A stretch of DNA of 64,000 bases from Kutzneria buriramensis (GCF_003387475.1 NZ_QUNO01000004.1:1-64000); one strand, 5' to 3'; counted from the stretch's first letter, positions 7,637 through 16,137 are shown. Made by a program: numbers and translations. Notes: generated by a model from the sequence alone, not told the origin.

Positions 7637-8938
7637 ATGTCAGATCGGTACCTCCAGTTCGCCCAGTCCGGTTTCGGGCGGTTCGTCACCGGCCGGCTCG
7701 GGCTGCCGCGGCCGGCCCGCTTGCGGCGGTACCGCCCGGGGCAGCCGGCGTTGGCGGGTCCGGTGCTGACCGGCGGCGCCGGCCGGCTCGACGCCGTGCT
7801 CAAGGGACACGCCACCGGCGGGGACGCGCCGTACGGGGCACTGGTCTTCGACGCCACCGGCATCGACACCCCCGAGCAGCTGCGCGCGCTGCACACCTTC
7901 TTCGGGCCGGTCATTCGGCAGCTCGGACCGTGCGGACGGGTCGTGGTGCTCGGCACCCCGCCCGAGGAGCTCACCAGCGTGCCGGCGGTTGTCGCGCAGC
8001 GGGCGCTGGAGGGATTTGTCCGCTCCGTCGCCAAGGAGCTGCGGGCCGGCAGCACCGCCCAGCTCGTCTACGTGTCCGAAGGCGCCGAGCCGAACGTCGA
8101 GTCGACGCTGCGGTTCCTGCTCAGCGCCAAGTCCGCTTACGTGTCCGGGCAGGTCATCCGGGTCGGCGCCGCCGAGGTGGTCGAGCCCGTGGACTGGGAG
8201 CACCCACTCGCCGACCGGGTCGCCCTGGTTACCGGTGCGTCGCGGGGCATCGGCGCCGCGATCGCCGAGGTGCTCGCCCGGGACGGCGCGCACGTCGTGT
8301 GCCTCGATATCGCCGCTCAGGGCGGCGAGCTGTCCGAGGTCGCCAACCGGGTCGGCGGGTCCGCCGTGCAGATGGACATCACCGCGCCGGACGCGCCCGC
8401 CCGGCTCGTCGAGTACTTCCAGCTGCGGCACGAGGGCGTGGACATCGTCGTGCACAACGCCGGCATCACGCGGGACAAGACGTTGGCGAAGATGACCGAG
8501 GACCAGTGGGACGCCGTGCTCGCGGTGAACCTCACCAGCCAGCTCCGGGTCAACGACGGCCTGGTGAAGGCCGGGGCGTTGCGGCGCAACGGCCGGATCG
8601 TCGGGGTGTCGTCGATCGCCGGCATCGCCGGCAACGTGGGGCAGACCAACTACGCCACCAGCAAGGCCGGCGTCATCGGCATGGTTCGGTCGCTCGCGCC
8701 GGAGCTCGCCAGCCGCGGCAGCACCATCAACGCCGTCGCTCCCGGTTTCATCGAGACCAAGATGACCGCCGCCGTGCCGCTGTTCATCCGGCAGGCCGGG
8801 CGGCTGATGAACAGCATGTCCCAGGGCGGGCTGCCGGTGGACGTCGCCGAAACCATTGCCTGGTACGCGAATCCCGCGTCGTCCGGGGTCAACGGCAATG
8901 TCGTCCGGGTGTGCGGGCAGAGCCTGCTGGGGGCGTGA
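7637..8938 (+). CDS. fabG4: High-molecular-weight 3-oxoacyl reductase (FabG4-like)
   Basis: A 433-aa, two-domain short-chain dehydrogenase. The N-terminal Rossmann-like domain (1-185) has lost the usual motifs. The C-terminal domain is complete: TGASRGIG at 199-206, NAG at 274-276, the Ser in VSSIAG (325-326), and YxxxK at Tyr339/Lys343. This is the architecture of mycobacterial FabG4 (Rv0242c), which reduces 3-oxoacyl-CoA with NADH. ATG at 7637 has GGGAGG 9 bases upstream; longer upstream frames are not needed. It is translationally coupled to htdX (TGATG overlap). Confidence 0.92.
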   Translation: MSDRYLQFAQSGFGRFVTGRLGLPRPARLRRYRPGQPALAGPVLTGGAGRLDAVLKGHATGGDAPYGALVFDATGIDTPEQLRALHTFFGPVIRQLGPCGRVVVLGTPPEELTSVPAVVAQRALEGFVRSVAKELRAGSTAQLVYVSEGAEPNVESTLRFLLSAKSAYVSGQVIRVGAAEVVEPVDWEHPLADRVALVTGASRGIGAAIAEVLARDGAHVVCLDIAAQGGELSEVANRVGGSAVQMDITAPDAPARLVEYFQLRHEGVDIVVHNAGITRDKTLAKMTEDQWDAVLAVNLTSQLRVNDGLVKAGALRRNGRIVGVSSIAGIAGNVGQTNYATSKAGVIGMVRSLAPELASRGSTINAVAPGFIETKMTAAVPLFIRQAGRLMNSMSQGGLPVDVAETIAWYANPASSGVNGNVVRVCGQSLLGA

Positions 8939-9789
8939 TGTTCCTTCGTGCGGCGCTGACCAGTTTCCGGCGCGGCGGCTCCTCGCTGCCCGCCGATGTC
9001 CTCTCGCTGTCGGATGTGGCCGTCGACGTGGCGCATTTGGCCGCGTACAACCGGGTTTGCGGTTTCGGGCTGCGGGACGAGCTGCCCGCCACCTATCCGC
9101 ATGTGCTGGCCTTTCCGTTGCAGATGCGGCTGATGACGTCGTCCGGTTTCCCGTTTCCCCTGCCCGGCTTGGTGCATGTCGGGAACCGGATCACCGTTTC
9201 GCGGCCGGTTCTCGCTTCGGAGCGGTTCGACCTCCGGGTGCGGGCCGTCGACCTTCGGTCACACGAGCGGGGGCGGCAGTTCGACGTCGTCAGCGAGCTG
9301 CTGGTCGGCTCGGACGTGGTGTGGACCGACGTCAGCACGTATCTGCGTCGGGAGGGCTCTGCCGGCTCCGGCGGTTCTTCCGTTGAGCCACCGTCGCCGT
9401 CCGCCGTGTGGTCTGTGCCTGGCGACATCGGCCGTCGTTACGGGGCGGTGTCCGGCGACCGGAATCCCATCCACCTCAACGCCTTGGCTGCGCGGCTGTT
9501 CGGCTTCAAGCGGGCCATCGCCCACGGGATGTGGACCAAGGCCCGGTGCCTGGCTGCCTTGGAGGAACGGCTTCCCGCCGCCTACACCGTGGATGTGAGG
9601 TTCAAGCTGCCCGTGCTGTTGCCAGCCAAGGTCGGTTTCAGCGCGTCGGCGGTGGGGGACGGGTGGGAATTCGCCGTACACGACATCCGCACCGGCCGAC
9701 CTCATTTGGCCGGAACGATAGCCCCCGCCCTATCCCAGGGGGGCGACCCCGAGCCCAGTCTACCAGCGGAAACGCCTACTGGATCTTGA
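8938..9789 (+). CDS. htdX: 3-hydroxyacyl dehydratase, MaoC/HtdX family
   Basis: A 283-aa double hot-dog protein. The C-terminal half has the hydratase-2 motif with Asp174 and His179 (YGAVSGDRNPIHLN), then the AIAHGMW segment. It would hydrate or dehydrate 2-enoyl and 3-hydroxyacyl thioesters, one step before FabG4. The start overlaps the fabG4 stop by one base. The last ~22 residues (from about 262) are encoded by the DnaA-box repeat element at 9720-9842, so the C-terminus appears to be a replacement of the ancestral end. Its Pro/Ser/Gly-rich make-up fits a non-conserved tail. Confidence 0.88.
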   Translation: MFLRAALTSFRRGGSSLPADVLSLSDVAVDVAHLAAYNRVCGFGLRDELPATYPHVLAFPLQMRLMTSSGFPFPLPGLVHVGNRITVSRPVLASERFDLRVRAVDLRSHERGRQFDVVSELLVGSDVVWTDVSTYLRREGSAGSGGSSVEPPSPSAVWSVPGDIGRRYGAVSGDRNPIHLNALAARLFGFKRAIAHGMWTKARCLAALEERLPAAYTVDVRFKLPVLLPAKVGFSASAVGDGWEFAVHDIRTGRPHLAGTIAPALSQGGDPEPSLPAETPTGS

Positions 9790-9842
9790 TACCGGTCGTC
9801 CTGTGGACAACCGGGGAATCGACCCTCGGCCTGTGGACAACT
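9720..9842. repeat. Dispersed ~120-bp element with two DnaA boxes, copy 1
   Basis: Colinear with the copy at 14878-14997. Both have CCCCCGCC, a run of six G, GATCTT, and then two TGTGGACAA (the complement of the actinobacterial DnaA box TTGTCCACA). In this copy the boxes are at 9802-9810 and 9832-9840, 30 bp apart. Box 2 directly abuts the tetR stop codon. The left part forms the 3' end of htdX. Confidence 0.7.
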
Positions 9843-10488
9843 ACTTCGGCGGCTGCCACATCTGGCCCTCGACGAGGTTGCCGAAGCCCATCCAGACCAG
9901 GTTCATCAGGCGGGCGGCGACCGCGCCGGCGGATTCCTCGGGGTGGTCGAGCCACCAGTCGGCGAGCGACTCGCCGGCACCGACCAGGGCGGCAGCCATG
10001 GCGTCGGCGTGCAGGGTGGCGGCCTCGCTGTCGGCGGTGTTCAGCAGCAGCGCGGCGACGAGGCTGACGGCGCGGCGGCGCATGTCGAGGAGTTCCTGAG
10101 CGAAGGGGCCGCCCTGGGCGCTGGCCTGGCGGTGCAGCACCTGCCAGCTGTCCCGATACTCGCCGACGAAGCCGAAGAATGCCCGGAGACCGTGCCATAG
10201 CTGCACGTCGGGACGGTCGCCGGCGCCGCTGACGCCGTCGGCGATGGCCTCCATGAGACGGGTGGCCTCGCGCCGGATGCAGGCGGCGAACAGGTCCTCC
10301 TTGGAGCCCAGGTAGGCGTACACCATGGGCTTGGAGATGTCGGCGACCTCGGAGATCTCGTCCATCGACGCCGCGTGGTAGCCGCGCTGGGAGAAGACCC
10401 CCACGGCGGCGTCGAGGATCTGCCGCTCACGCACCTCGCGTGGCAGCCGCTTGGCCCGGACCCGGCCGGCCGCGTCATTCGTCCGCAT
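9841..10488 (-). CDS. TetR-family transcriptional regulator
   Basis: A 215-aa protein. Residues ~18-65 form the TetR helix-turn-helix (RQILDAAVGVFSQRGYHAASMDEIS, then ISKPMVYAYLGSKEDLF). The C-terminal domain is all-helical and presumably binds an acyl-CoA or similar ligand. It is divergent from the SCP2/acyl-CoA dehydrogenase genes, and the shared promoter holds a near-perfect TACTCGCGAGTA palindrome. The same composite site recurs at the thiolase/fabG4 promoter, so the protein probably represses itself and both flanking fatty-acid units. The stop codon touches the DnaA-box element. Confidence 0.9.
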   Translation of the reverse strand: MRTNDAAGRVRAKRLPREVRERQILDAAVGVFSQRGYHAASMDEISEVADISKPMVYAYLGSKEDLFAACIRREATRLMEAIADGVSGAGDRPDVQLWHGLRAFFGFVGEYRDSWQVLHRQASAQGGPFAQELLDMRRRAVSLVAALLLNTADSEAATLHADAMAAALVGAGESLADWWLDHPEESAGAVAARLMNLVWMGFGNLVEGQMWQPPK

Positions 10489-10514
10489 CCGAAGCAGGCT
10501 ATCTTGCCGGCGTA

Positions 10515-10546
10515 CCTACTACACAGTAGGCTTACTCGCGAGTAGG
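10515..10546. promoter_or_regulatory. Composite operator, copy 2 (tetR/SCP2 promoter)
   Basis: CCTACT-ACAC-AGTAGG (10515-10530) is followed directly by the perfect palindrome TACTCGCGAGTA (10533-10544). It lies between divergent tetR and the SCP2 gene, just ahead of the latter's GGAGGT Shine-Dalgarno. It is the better of the two copies in the window. Confidence 0.75.
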
Positions 10547-10562
10547 TACGCGGAGGTGGGGC

Positions 10563-11102
10563 ATGGCCGACATCGAGCAGTTGACATCGATCGACCCGAA
10601 GAAACTCAGCAAGGACGAGTTCGTGGCGCTGCTGTCCTCCTTCACCGAGGCGGCGCAGGACGGCGCGCAGTTCGACCTCAGCGCGATGCCGCCGCAGGAC
10701 TTCGCGCGGATCATCTCCCGGGCGTCCAAGGACCAGATCGAGGCCGTGATGGCCCAGCCGGCGCTGCGCGGGCCGATCCTGGACGAGGTGTTCCGGCGCA
10801 TGGAGGTGCACTTCCGCACCGAGCGCGCCGGTTCGACGCGGGCGATCGTGCACTTCCGACTCACGGGCGGCGACGACTTCGACCGGTACCAGGTGGCGAT
10901 CAACGACGGCGCCTGCGCGATCACCAAGAACGGCGAGGACGAGCCGCGCGCCACCGTGACGCTGGCGCCGCTGGAATTCCTCAAGCTGGCCACCGGCAAC
11001 GCGTCGGCCCCCGTGCTGTTCATGACCGGGAAGCTGAAGGTCAAGGGCGATCTCGGTTTCGCGGCCGGCTTCATGAGCCTGTTCGACATCCCCAAGGCGT
11101 GA
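10563..11102 (+). CDS. SCP2 sterol/lipid-binding domain protein
   Basis: A 179-aa protein. Residues ~75-178 form an SCP2 fold (DRYQVAINDGACAITKNGEDEPRATVTL and the hydrophobic C-terminal stretch TGKLKVKGDLGFAAGFMSLF). The N-terminal ~70 residues are helical and lack a signal peptide. Such proteins bind lipids or acyl-CoA in the cytosol. A good GGAGGT lies 5 bases before the ATG. It is the first gene of a two-gene unit with the acyl-CoA dehydrogenase (15-bp gap), under the composite operator. Confidence 0.85.
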   Translation: MADIEQLTSIDPKKLSKDEFVALLSSFTEAAQDGAQFDLSAMPPQDFARIISRASKDQIEAVMAQPALRGPILDEVFRRMEVHFRTERAGSTRAIVHFRLTGGDDFDRYQVAINDGACAITKNGEDEPRATVTLAPLEFLKLATGNASAPVLFMTGKLKVKGDLGFAAGFMSLFDIPKA

Positions 11103-11117
11103 GAGGACTTATCCCCG

Positions 11118-12332
11118 ATGGCCGGCTTCTCCCTCGAACTCAACGAGGACCAGCGCGACCTGCGTGACTGGGTGCACGGCTTCGCCAAGGACGTGATCCG
11201 GCCGGCCGCCCCGGAGTGGGACGAGCGCGAGGAAACACCGTGGCCGATCCTCCAGGAGGCCGCCAAGATCGGCCTCTACGGCTTCGAGTCGCTGGCGACC
11301 TGGTTCGCCGACCCGATCGGCCTCTCCCTGCCCATCGCCACCGAGGAGCTCTTCTGGGGTGACGCCGGCATCGCGCTGGCGATCATGGGCACCGGGCTCG
11401 CGGTGGCCGGCATCTTCGCCTCCGGCGAGCCGGAGCAGCTGGCCGAGTGGGTGCCGGAGTGCTTCGGCGACGAGAACGACCCGAAGGTGGCCGCGTTCTG
11501 CGCCTCCGAGCCGCAGGCCGGCTCGGACGTCAGCGGCTACAAGACTCGGGCCCGTTACGACGAGGCCACCGACGAGTGGGTGATCAACGGTCAGAAGGCG
11601 TGGGCCACCAACGGCGGCATCGCCAACGTGCACGTCGTCACCGCGGTCGTCGACCCCACGCTGGGCGCGCGCGGCCAGGCCGGCTTCATCGTGCCGCCGA
11701 ACACCCCCGGCGTGGCCAGCACCCGCAAGATCAAGAAGCACGGCCTGCGGGCCTCGCACACCGCCGACGTGTTCTTCGACGACGTGCGCGTGCCGGGCCG
11801 CTGCGTGCTCGGTGGCAAGGAGCGCGTGGAAGCCCGGCTGGCCCGGGCCCGCGAGGGCAAGAAAGCCGGCGGGCAGGCCGCGATGGCGACCTTCGAGACC
11901 ACCCGCCCCACCGTCGGCGCGATGGCCGTCGGCGTCGCCCGCGCCGCCTACGACTACGCGCTGGAGTACGCCAAGGACCGCGAGGCCTTCGGCCGCAAGA
12001 TCATCGAGAACCAGTCGATCGCCTTCGACCTGGCCAACATGCGCATGGAGATCGACGCCGCGCGCATGCTGGTGTGGCGGGCCGCCTGGATGGGCCGCAA
12101 CAACGTGCCGTTCGAGGCCGGCGAGGGCTCGATGTCCAAGCTCAAGGCCAGCGAGGTCGCCGTCTGGTCGACCGAGCGCGCGATCCAGATCCTCGGCGGC
12201 GCCGGCTACACCCGTGAGCACCCGGTGGAGCGCATGCACCGCGACGCCAAGATCTTCACCATCTTCGAGGGCACGTCCGAGATCCAGCGACTGGTGATCT
12301 CGCGGGCCATCTCCGGGATCCACATCCCCTGA
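11118..12332 (+). CDS. Acyl-CoA dehydrogenase
   Basis: A 404-aa flavoprotein catalysing the first, FAD-dependent step of beta-oxidation. Motifs in order: FCASEPQAGSDV (FAD/substrate loop), WVINGQKAWATNGG, AFGRKIIENQ, and the C-terminal IFEGTSEIQRL with the family's catalytic-base Glu. Length is that of short/medium-chain enzymes, not the ~610-aa FadE5 type that accompanies this cluster in mycobacteria. It forms a unit with the SCP2 protein and ends at a clear terminator. Confidence 0.93.
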   Translation: MAGFSLELNEDQRDLRDWVHGFAKDVIRPAAPEWDEREETPWPILQEAAKIGLYGFESLATWFADPIGLSLPIATEELFWGDAGIALAIMGTGLAVAGIFASGEPEQLAEWVPECFGDENDPKVAAFCASEPQAGSDVSGYKTRARYDEATDEWVINGQKAWATNGGIANVHVVTAVVDPTLGARGQAGFIVPPNTPGVASTRKIKKHGLRASHTADVFFDDVRVPGRCVLGGKERVEARLARAREGKKAGGQAAMATFETTRPTVGAMAVGVARAAYDYALEYAKDREAFGRKIIENQSIAFDLANMRMEIDAARMLVWRAAWMGRNNVPFEAGEGSMSKLKASEVAVWSTERAIQILGGAGYTREHPVERMHRDAKIFTIFEGTSEIQRLVISRAISGIHIP

Positions 12333-12341
12333 GCCGACGCG

Positions 12342-12379
12342 GGCGAAGAGGCACCCGGGCGAGAGCTCGGGTGCCTCTT
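12342..12379. terminator. Bidirectional terminator hairpin
   Basis: A perfect 14-bp stem (12342-12355 with 12366-12379) with a 10-base loop sits exactly between convergent acyl-CoA dehydrogenase and the 115-aa membrane protein gene. Confidence 0.8.
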
Positions 12380-12385
12380 CGTATC

Positions 12386-12733
12386 TCAGGCGGTGTACGC
12401 AAGGGCGGCATAGGACAGGCCACCGAGGCCGGCGACGATCACGACGTACGAGCCGAGGGCGATCACCAGTGCCCGGCCGGGAGCAGCTCGGCGGAGGGCG
12501 AGGGCGTAGACGACGGCGGCGAGGATCGCGGCGAACACCGCGAACAGGAACATGAGGAACCAGGCGACGCCGAACGTCAGGCCGGCGACCACGGCGGCCA
12601 GCACGGCGTTGCGGACGCCGAGGTGGCGACGGGCGATCGCGAATATCGCGCCGCCGGCGATCACGGCGCCGATCGCCGGCGCGGCCACCACGAGGTCGAA
12701 CACGAGCGCCTCGGGTCCGTTCTGTCTGCTCAT
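12386..12733 (-). CDS. Hypothetical membrane protein, 115 aa
   Basis: Four hydrophobic segments (about residues 10-30, 40-58, 60-80, 90-112), no signal peptide and no recognised motif. The arrangement recalls small DUF4190-like actinobacterial membrane proteins, but I cannot place it. It is divergent from the glutaminase gene (56-bp gap) and convergent with the acyl-CoA dehydrogenase. Confidence 0.65.
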   Translation of the reverse strand: MSRQNGPEALVFDLVVAAPAIGAVIAGGAIFAIARRHLGVRNAVLAAVVAGLTFGVAWFLMFLFAVFAAILAAVVYALALRRAAPGRALVIALGSYVVIVAGLGGLSYAALAYTA

Positions 12734-12789
12734 ACCGCTTTCAGACGTGCCACCGGTGCGGTGGTTGGCGGTTTACGCCGGACAGCACA

Positions 12790-13710
12790 ATGGCGGTCGT
12801 GGACTACCAGGAACTGCTCGACGGCGCGGTCGAGGCGGGCCGGGCGCGGCTCGGCGACGGCCGGGTCGCGGACTACATCCCGGCGCTGGCCTGCGCCGAC
12901 TCGACCGCGCTCGGCATGGCGCTGGCGACCGTCGACGGCGAGGTGTTCGAGGCCGGGGACGCCGCGCGGCCGTTCTCCATCCAGAGCATCTCGAAACTGT
13001 TCACGCTGGCCCTGGTGCTGGCCGAGGGCGGCGAGGCGCTGTGGCGGCGGGTGGGCCGCGAGCCGTCCGGCAATCCGTTCAATTCGTTGGTACAGCTGGA
13101 AACCGAGCACGGCATTCCGCGAAACCCGTTCATCAACGCGGGCGCGATCGTGGTGACGGACCGCCTGCTCGGCCTCACCGGGGACGCGGCCGGCGCGGTG
13201 CGCGGGTTCCTGCGGGCGGAGACCGGAAACCCTTCGCTGGCAACGAATCGGGAGATCGCGGCATCGGAAGCCCAGCACGGGCACCGGAACGCGGCGCTCG
13301 CGCACTTCATTGCCAGCCACGGCAACCTCGACAACGACGTGGACGCGGTGCTGGCCCAGTACTACGAGCACTGCGCGATCGAGGCCAGCTGCCGGGACCT
13401 CGCGCTCGCCGGCCGATTCCTGGCCCGGCACGGGGTTCGCGCCGACGGCGAGCGGCTGTTGACCCGCAGCGAGGCCAAGCAGGTGAACGCGGTGCTGCTG
13501 ACGTGCGGCACCTACGACGCGGCCGGCGAGTTCGCGTATCGGGTGGGGCTGCCGGGCAAGAGCGGCGTCGGCGGCGGTGTGCTCGCGATCATCCCGGGCC
13601 GGGGCGCGGTCTGCGCCTGGAGCCCGGGCCTGGATCCGGCGGGCAACTCGGTCGCGGCCGTCGCGGCGCTGGACGCTTTCACCACGGCCAGTGGGCTTTC
13701 CGTGTTCTAG
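12790..13710 (+). CDS. glsA: Glutaminase
   Basis: A 306-aa serine-dependent glutaminase that hydrolyses L-glutamine to glutamate and ammonia in the cytosol. The catalytic SxxK is Ser66/Lys69 in FSIQSISKLF, as in E. coli enzymes. The family blocks EPSGNPFNS, NPFINAGAI and the C-terminal GKSGVGGGVLAI are all present. Length is the usual ~305-310 aa, with no STAS or ankyrin extension. The stop overlaps by 4 bp the stop of the convergent membrane protein. Confidence 0.95.
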   Translation: MAVVDYQELLDGAVEAGRARLGDGRVADYIPALACADSTALGMALATVDGEVFEAGDAARPFSIQSISKLFTLALVLAEGGEALWRRVGREPSGNPFNSLVQLETEHGIPRNPFINAGAIVVTDRLLGLTGDAAGAVRGFLRAETGNPSLATNREIAASEAQHGHRNAALAHFIASHGNLDNDVDAVLAQYYEHCAIEASCRDLALAGRFLARHGVRADGERLLTRSEAKQVNAVLLTCGTYDAAGEFAYRVGLPGKSGVGGGVLAIIPGRGAVCAWSPGLDPAGNSVAAVAALDAFTTASGLSVF

Positions 13711-14378
13711 GGCTTCTCGGGCGGCTGGTACGTGTCGGTCGGCGGCAGGTCGACCGGTACCTCGAAGCCCATCGGCGGCGTGTCCGCGTCGACCTGGTAG
13801 ACGATCACCTCGTCCGCCGGCGCGGTCGGCGCCGACGCGGCCTCGGGCGTGAGGCCGAGCAGCAGCACGGAGCCAAGGGCGGCGACGAGGCAGGCGGCGA
13901 TCAGGATCCACATGCCGGCGCCGGTGGTGTAGCCGAAGCCGTCGGCGTCGGCGTTGACGGAGATGGAGTCGATCAGGTTGGTGGCGGCGAACCAGATGTA
14001 GCCGGCGATCAGCGCGCACGCGGCGACCGCGAACAGGCGCACCCGGACCAGGTTCAGCGGCCGGCCGCGGCCGCGCAGCAGCGCGTCGGCTCCGTACAGG
14101 GCGAGCGCGCCGGCGACGACCGCCGGCAGGCCGAAGTAGTTCGGGCGGGACGCCGTGCCGAACGGCACGCCGAGGGTGGGGTACTCGGTGGTCCACGACG
14201 TGGTGGTGAACGTGTGGCCGACCGAGGTCAGCCCGAACGAGAACGACATCGACAGGTCGAACAGGCTGCCGAACGTGCCGCCGATGGCAAGCAGGCCGGC
14301 CGCCAGCAGCACGACGCCGGCCACGATCCGGCGGGACGGCAGCCGGACGACCGGCACGGACGGCGTCGGTTCGCTCAT
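13707..14378 (-). CDS. Hypothetical four-helix membrane protein, 223 aa
   Basis: Hydrophobic segments at about residues 18-38, 85-105, 115-135 and 150-172 flank a 45-residue Thr/Ser-rich, probably extracytoplasmic loop (~45-80). The C-terminus is a ~45-residue acidic, Pro-rich tail. No domain is recognised. It stands alone between glsA and the PPOX gene (29-bp gap to the latter's stop). Confidence 0.65.
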   Translation of the reverse strand: MSEPTPSVPVVRLPSRRIVAGVVLLAAGLLAIGGTFGSLFDLSMSFSFGLTSVGHTFTTTSWTTEYPTLGVPFGTASRPNYFGLPAVVAGALALYGADALLRGRGRPLNLVRVRLFAVAACALIAGYIWFAATNLIDSISVNADADGFGYTTGAGMWILIAACLVAALGSVLLLGLTPEAASAPTAPADEVIVYQVDADTPPMGFEVPVDLPPTDTYQPPEKP

Positions 14379-14407
14379 GTCACCGATTCTGCACGAACCG
14401 GCCGCTG

Positions 14408-14827
14408 TCAGTAACGCTTGATGCGCTCCACCTCCTGCCCGGGCCGCCAGACCTGGATGAGCAGGTGCTTGCGGTCGTCACCGATCCCGGTGAACACCGC
14501 CTGCCGCAGGTCGAGCCGGAACTTGTGGTGGTCGCTGGCCACGGGGTCCGCGACGGCGACGCCGGACAGCTTGGCGTCGCCGTCGGGACCGGGATTGGAG
14601 TGCAGCGAGAACCGGCCGTCGCGCAGCAGGTCCCGCGCCTTCATCGCACCGAGCATGGAGCCGATGGTCAGGTCGGGGCCGTCGAACGCGACCTCGGTGC
14701 CGCTGACCCGCGGCGATCCGTCCCGGCGCAGGGTGGCGAGCACGTGGCTCACCTCCGCCGTGAGCACCCGCCGCACCTCGGCGGCCAGCTCCGCCGCCTC
14801 CCCTTCGAACTGCTGCCATGTCGCCAT
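14408..14827 (-). CDS. Pyridoxamine 5'-phosphate oxidase-fold protein
   Basis: A 139-aa split-barrel flavin/F420-binding protein. VSHVLATLRRDGSPRVSGTEV is the typical first strand pair, followed by IGSMLGAMKARDLLRDGRFSLHSNP. Single-domain members of this size in actinobacteria often bind F420 or heme; the substrate cannot be told. ATG at 14827 is chosen over longer upstream frames because the fold begins within 25 residues of it. The second DnaA-box element begins about 50 bp upstream. Confidence 0.8.
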   Translation of the reverse strand: MATWQQFEGEAAELAAEVRRVLTAEVSHVLATLRRDGSPRVSGTEVAFDGPDLTIGSMLGAMKARDLLRDGRFSLHSNPGPDGDAKLSGVAVADPVASDHHKFRLDLRQAVFTGIGDDRKHLLIQVWRPGQEVERIKRY

Positions 14828-14877
14828 GGCCCCGACCCTGCCAGCTGCCCCTGACAAAACCGTGCGACCAACAAGCA

Positions 14878-14997
14878 TCCCCCGCCACTCCCTGGGGGGC
14901 AGCCCCGTCGCCAGCCTACCCACCGCGGGGCCTAGTTGATCTTCAATGAAGGTCGCCTGTGGACAACTGCTTCAACAGGCGGCGCCTGTGGACAACT
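14878..14997. repeat. Dispersed ~120-bp element with two DnaA boxes, copy 2
   Basis: Same order of landmarks as 9720-9842: CCCCCGCC at 14879, six G at 14894-14899, GATCTT at 14938, TGTGGACAA at 14958-14966 and 14987-14995 (29 bp apart). Offsets from the first landmark are 59, 79 and 108 against 60, 80 and 110 in copy 1. Box 2 ends one base from the merR stop codon. Confidence 0.7.
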
Positions 14998-15938
14998 CAG
15001 GCGTGGCAGCGGGTGGCGGCTTCCAGCCAGTCGCGGGCGGGCTTGGGGCTGGGGTACTCGGGCCAGCCGTTGATCTTGCCGAGGAGGTTCCAGAACCGCT
15101 CGGCCCGGTCGTCGGCGAAGATGTCGTAGAGCCGGACCAGCCAGGTCCGGAACTCGGCGTCGTCGTCACGCCCGATGGCGGCGGCCAGTGCGGCGCGCAT
15201 CTCGGCGACGATGCGGCGGCCGGCCTCGGACTCGGGGGCCTCGCCGGCGGCGATGACCTCGGTGACCTTGGTCAACGCCTGCTCGTAGGCGGTCTGGAAG
15301 GCGGTCGTCACCGCGTCGACGGTGCCCTCCTCGGTCATCCGGACGTTCTCGACGGCCATCGCCCGGGTCTTGGCCCGGAACGACGGGTCGCGGATCAGCT
15401 CGACGAACTCGATCCACGCCTCGACCTGCTCGGGCGAGGGGTCGTCGGGCAGGTCGGGACGAACTCGGCGCATCCAGGCGGCGTTCTCCGGCTCCGGCAG
15501 GCCCAGGTCGACCTCCCGCCAGAAGTCCTCGACAATCGCCTGCCGCTCCTCCTCGGTCATGCGGGCGAGTTCGTGCACCATCTCCAGCTCCTTCGGGCTC
15601 GACCCGCGCTTGGCCACGGCGCGCAGCACGGACCGTCGCAGCCGCAGCGTCCTGATCTGGACGTCGAGCGCCTCGGCGTGCTCCGCGGCCAGCTCCGGGA
15701 TGCTCAGCTCACGGGCGAGCACCCGGGTCACGGTCGGCAGGTCCACGCCCAGCTCACGCAGCGTGCGAACGAACTTCAGCCGTGTCAGCGCGTGGATGTC
15801 GTACATCCGGTAGCCGGCGTGGGTGCGTTCGGTCGGGGGCAGCAGACCCGAGTCGGAATAGAACCGGATGGTGCGCACGGACAGGCCGGTCAGCCTGGCC
15901 AGCTCCCCGATTCCGTACAGGTCGTCGTCCCCGTTCAC
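14997..15938 (-). CDS. MerR-family transcriptional regulator, long form
   Basis: A 313-aa protein. The N-terminal ~70 residues are a MerR helix-turn-helix and wing (YGIGELARLTGLSVRTIRFYSDSGLLPP, then GYRMYD), followed by a helical linker. A ~200-residue helical C-terminal domain, rich in Glu and Arg, presumably binds a ligand; it is longer than metal-sensing MerR proteins. GTG at 15938 is taken as the start; GTG at 15944 is equally possible. The promoter carries a MerR-type dyad, so self-regulation is likely. It is divergent from the S1-domain gene. Confidence 0.88.
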   Translation of the reverse strand: MNGDDDLYGIGELARLTGLSVRTIRFYSDSGLLPPTERTHAGYRMYDIHALTRLKFVRTLRELGVDLPTVTRVLARELSIPELAAEHAEALDVQIRTLRLRRSVLRAVAKRGSSPKELEMVHELARMTEEERQAIVEDFWREVDLGLPEPENAAWMRRVRPDLPDDPSPEQVEAWIEFVELIRDPSFRAKTRAMAVENVRMTEEGTVDAVTTAFQTAYEQALTKVTEVIAAGEAPESEAGRRIVAEMRAALAAAIGRDDDAEFRTWLVRLYDIFADDRAERFWNLLGKINGWPEYPSPKPARDWLEAATRCHA

Positions 15939-15955
15939 GCCCACAACGGTGAAGT

Positions 15956-15976
15956 CTCCACCTACTGGAGGGTCAA
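15956..15976 (-). promoter_or_regulatory. MerR-type dyad and -35 box of merR
   Basis: CTCCA-N5-TGGAG (15956-15970) directly follows a minus-strand TTGACC -35 (15971-15976). The dyad thus fills the spacer of the promoter, the usual geometry for MerR regulators, just 18 bp from the gene start. Confidence 0.55.
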
Positions 15977-16137
15977 CGCATTTACGGCTATCCTCGCCGG
16001 CGTGACTGCCGGGTCGGCCTCGAGCCACGAGCGGATCGGGTACCCGGCCACGGTTTGACCGCCTCGCGGGCCCGTGGCCCGCCTCCGCGCGCATTCGTCC
16101 ACTGAGGACACGCGCGAGGAGAGGAGGTGAGTGGCGA

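Noticed and set aside
16002-16058. Short GTG-started ORF between merR and the S1-domain gene
   Set aside because: 18 codons, no convincing Shine-Dalgarno and no hydrophobic or conserved pattern.
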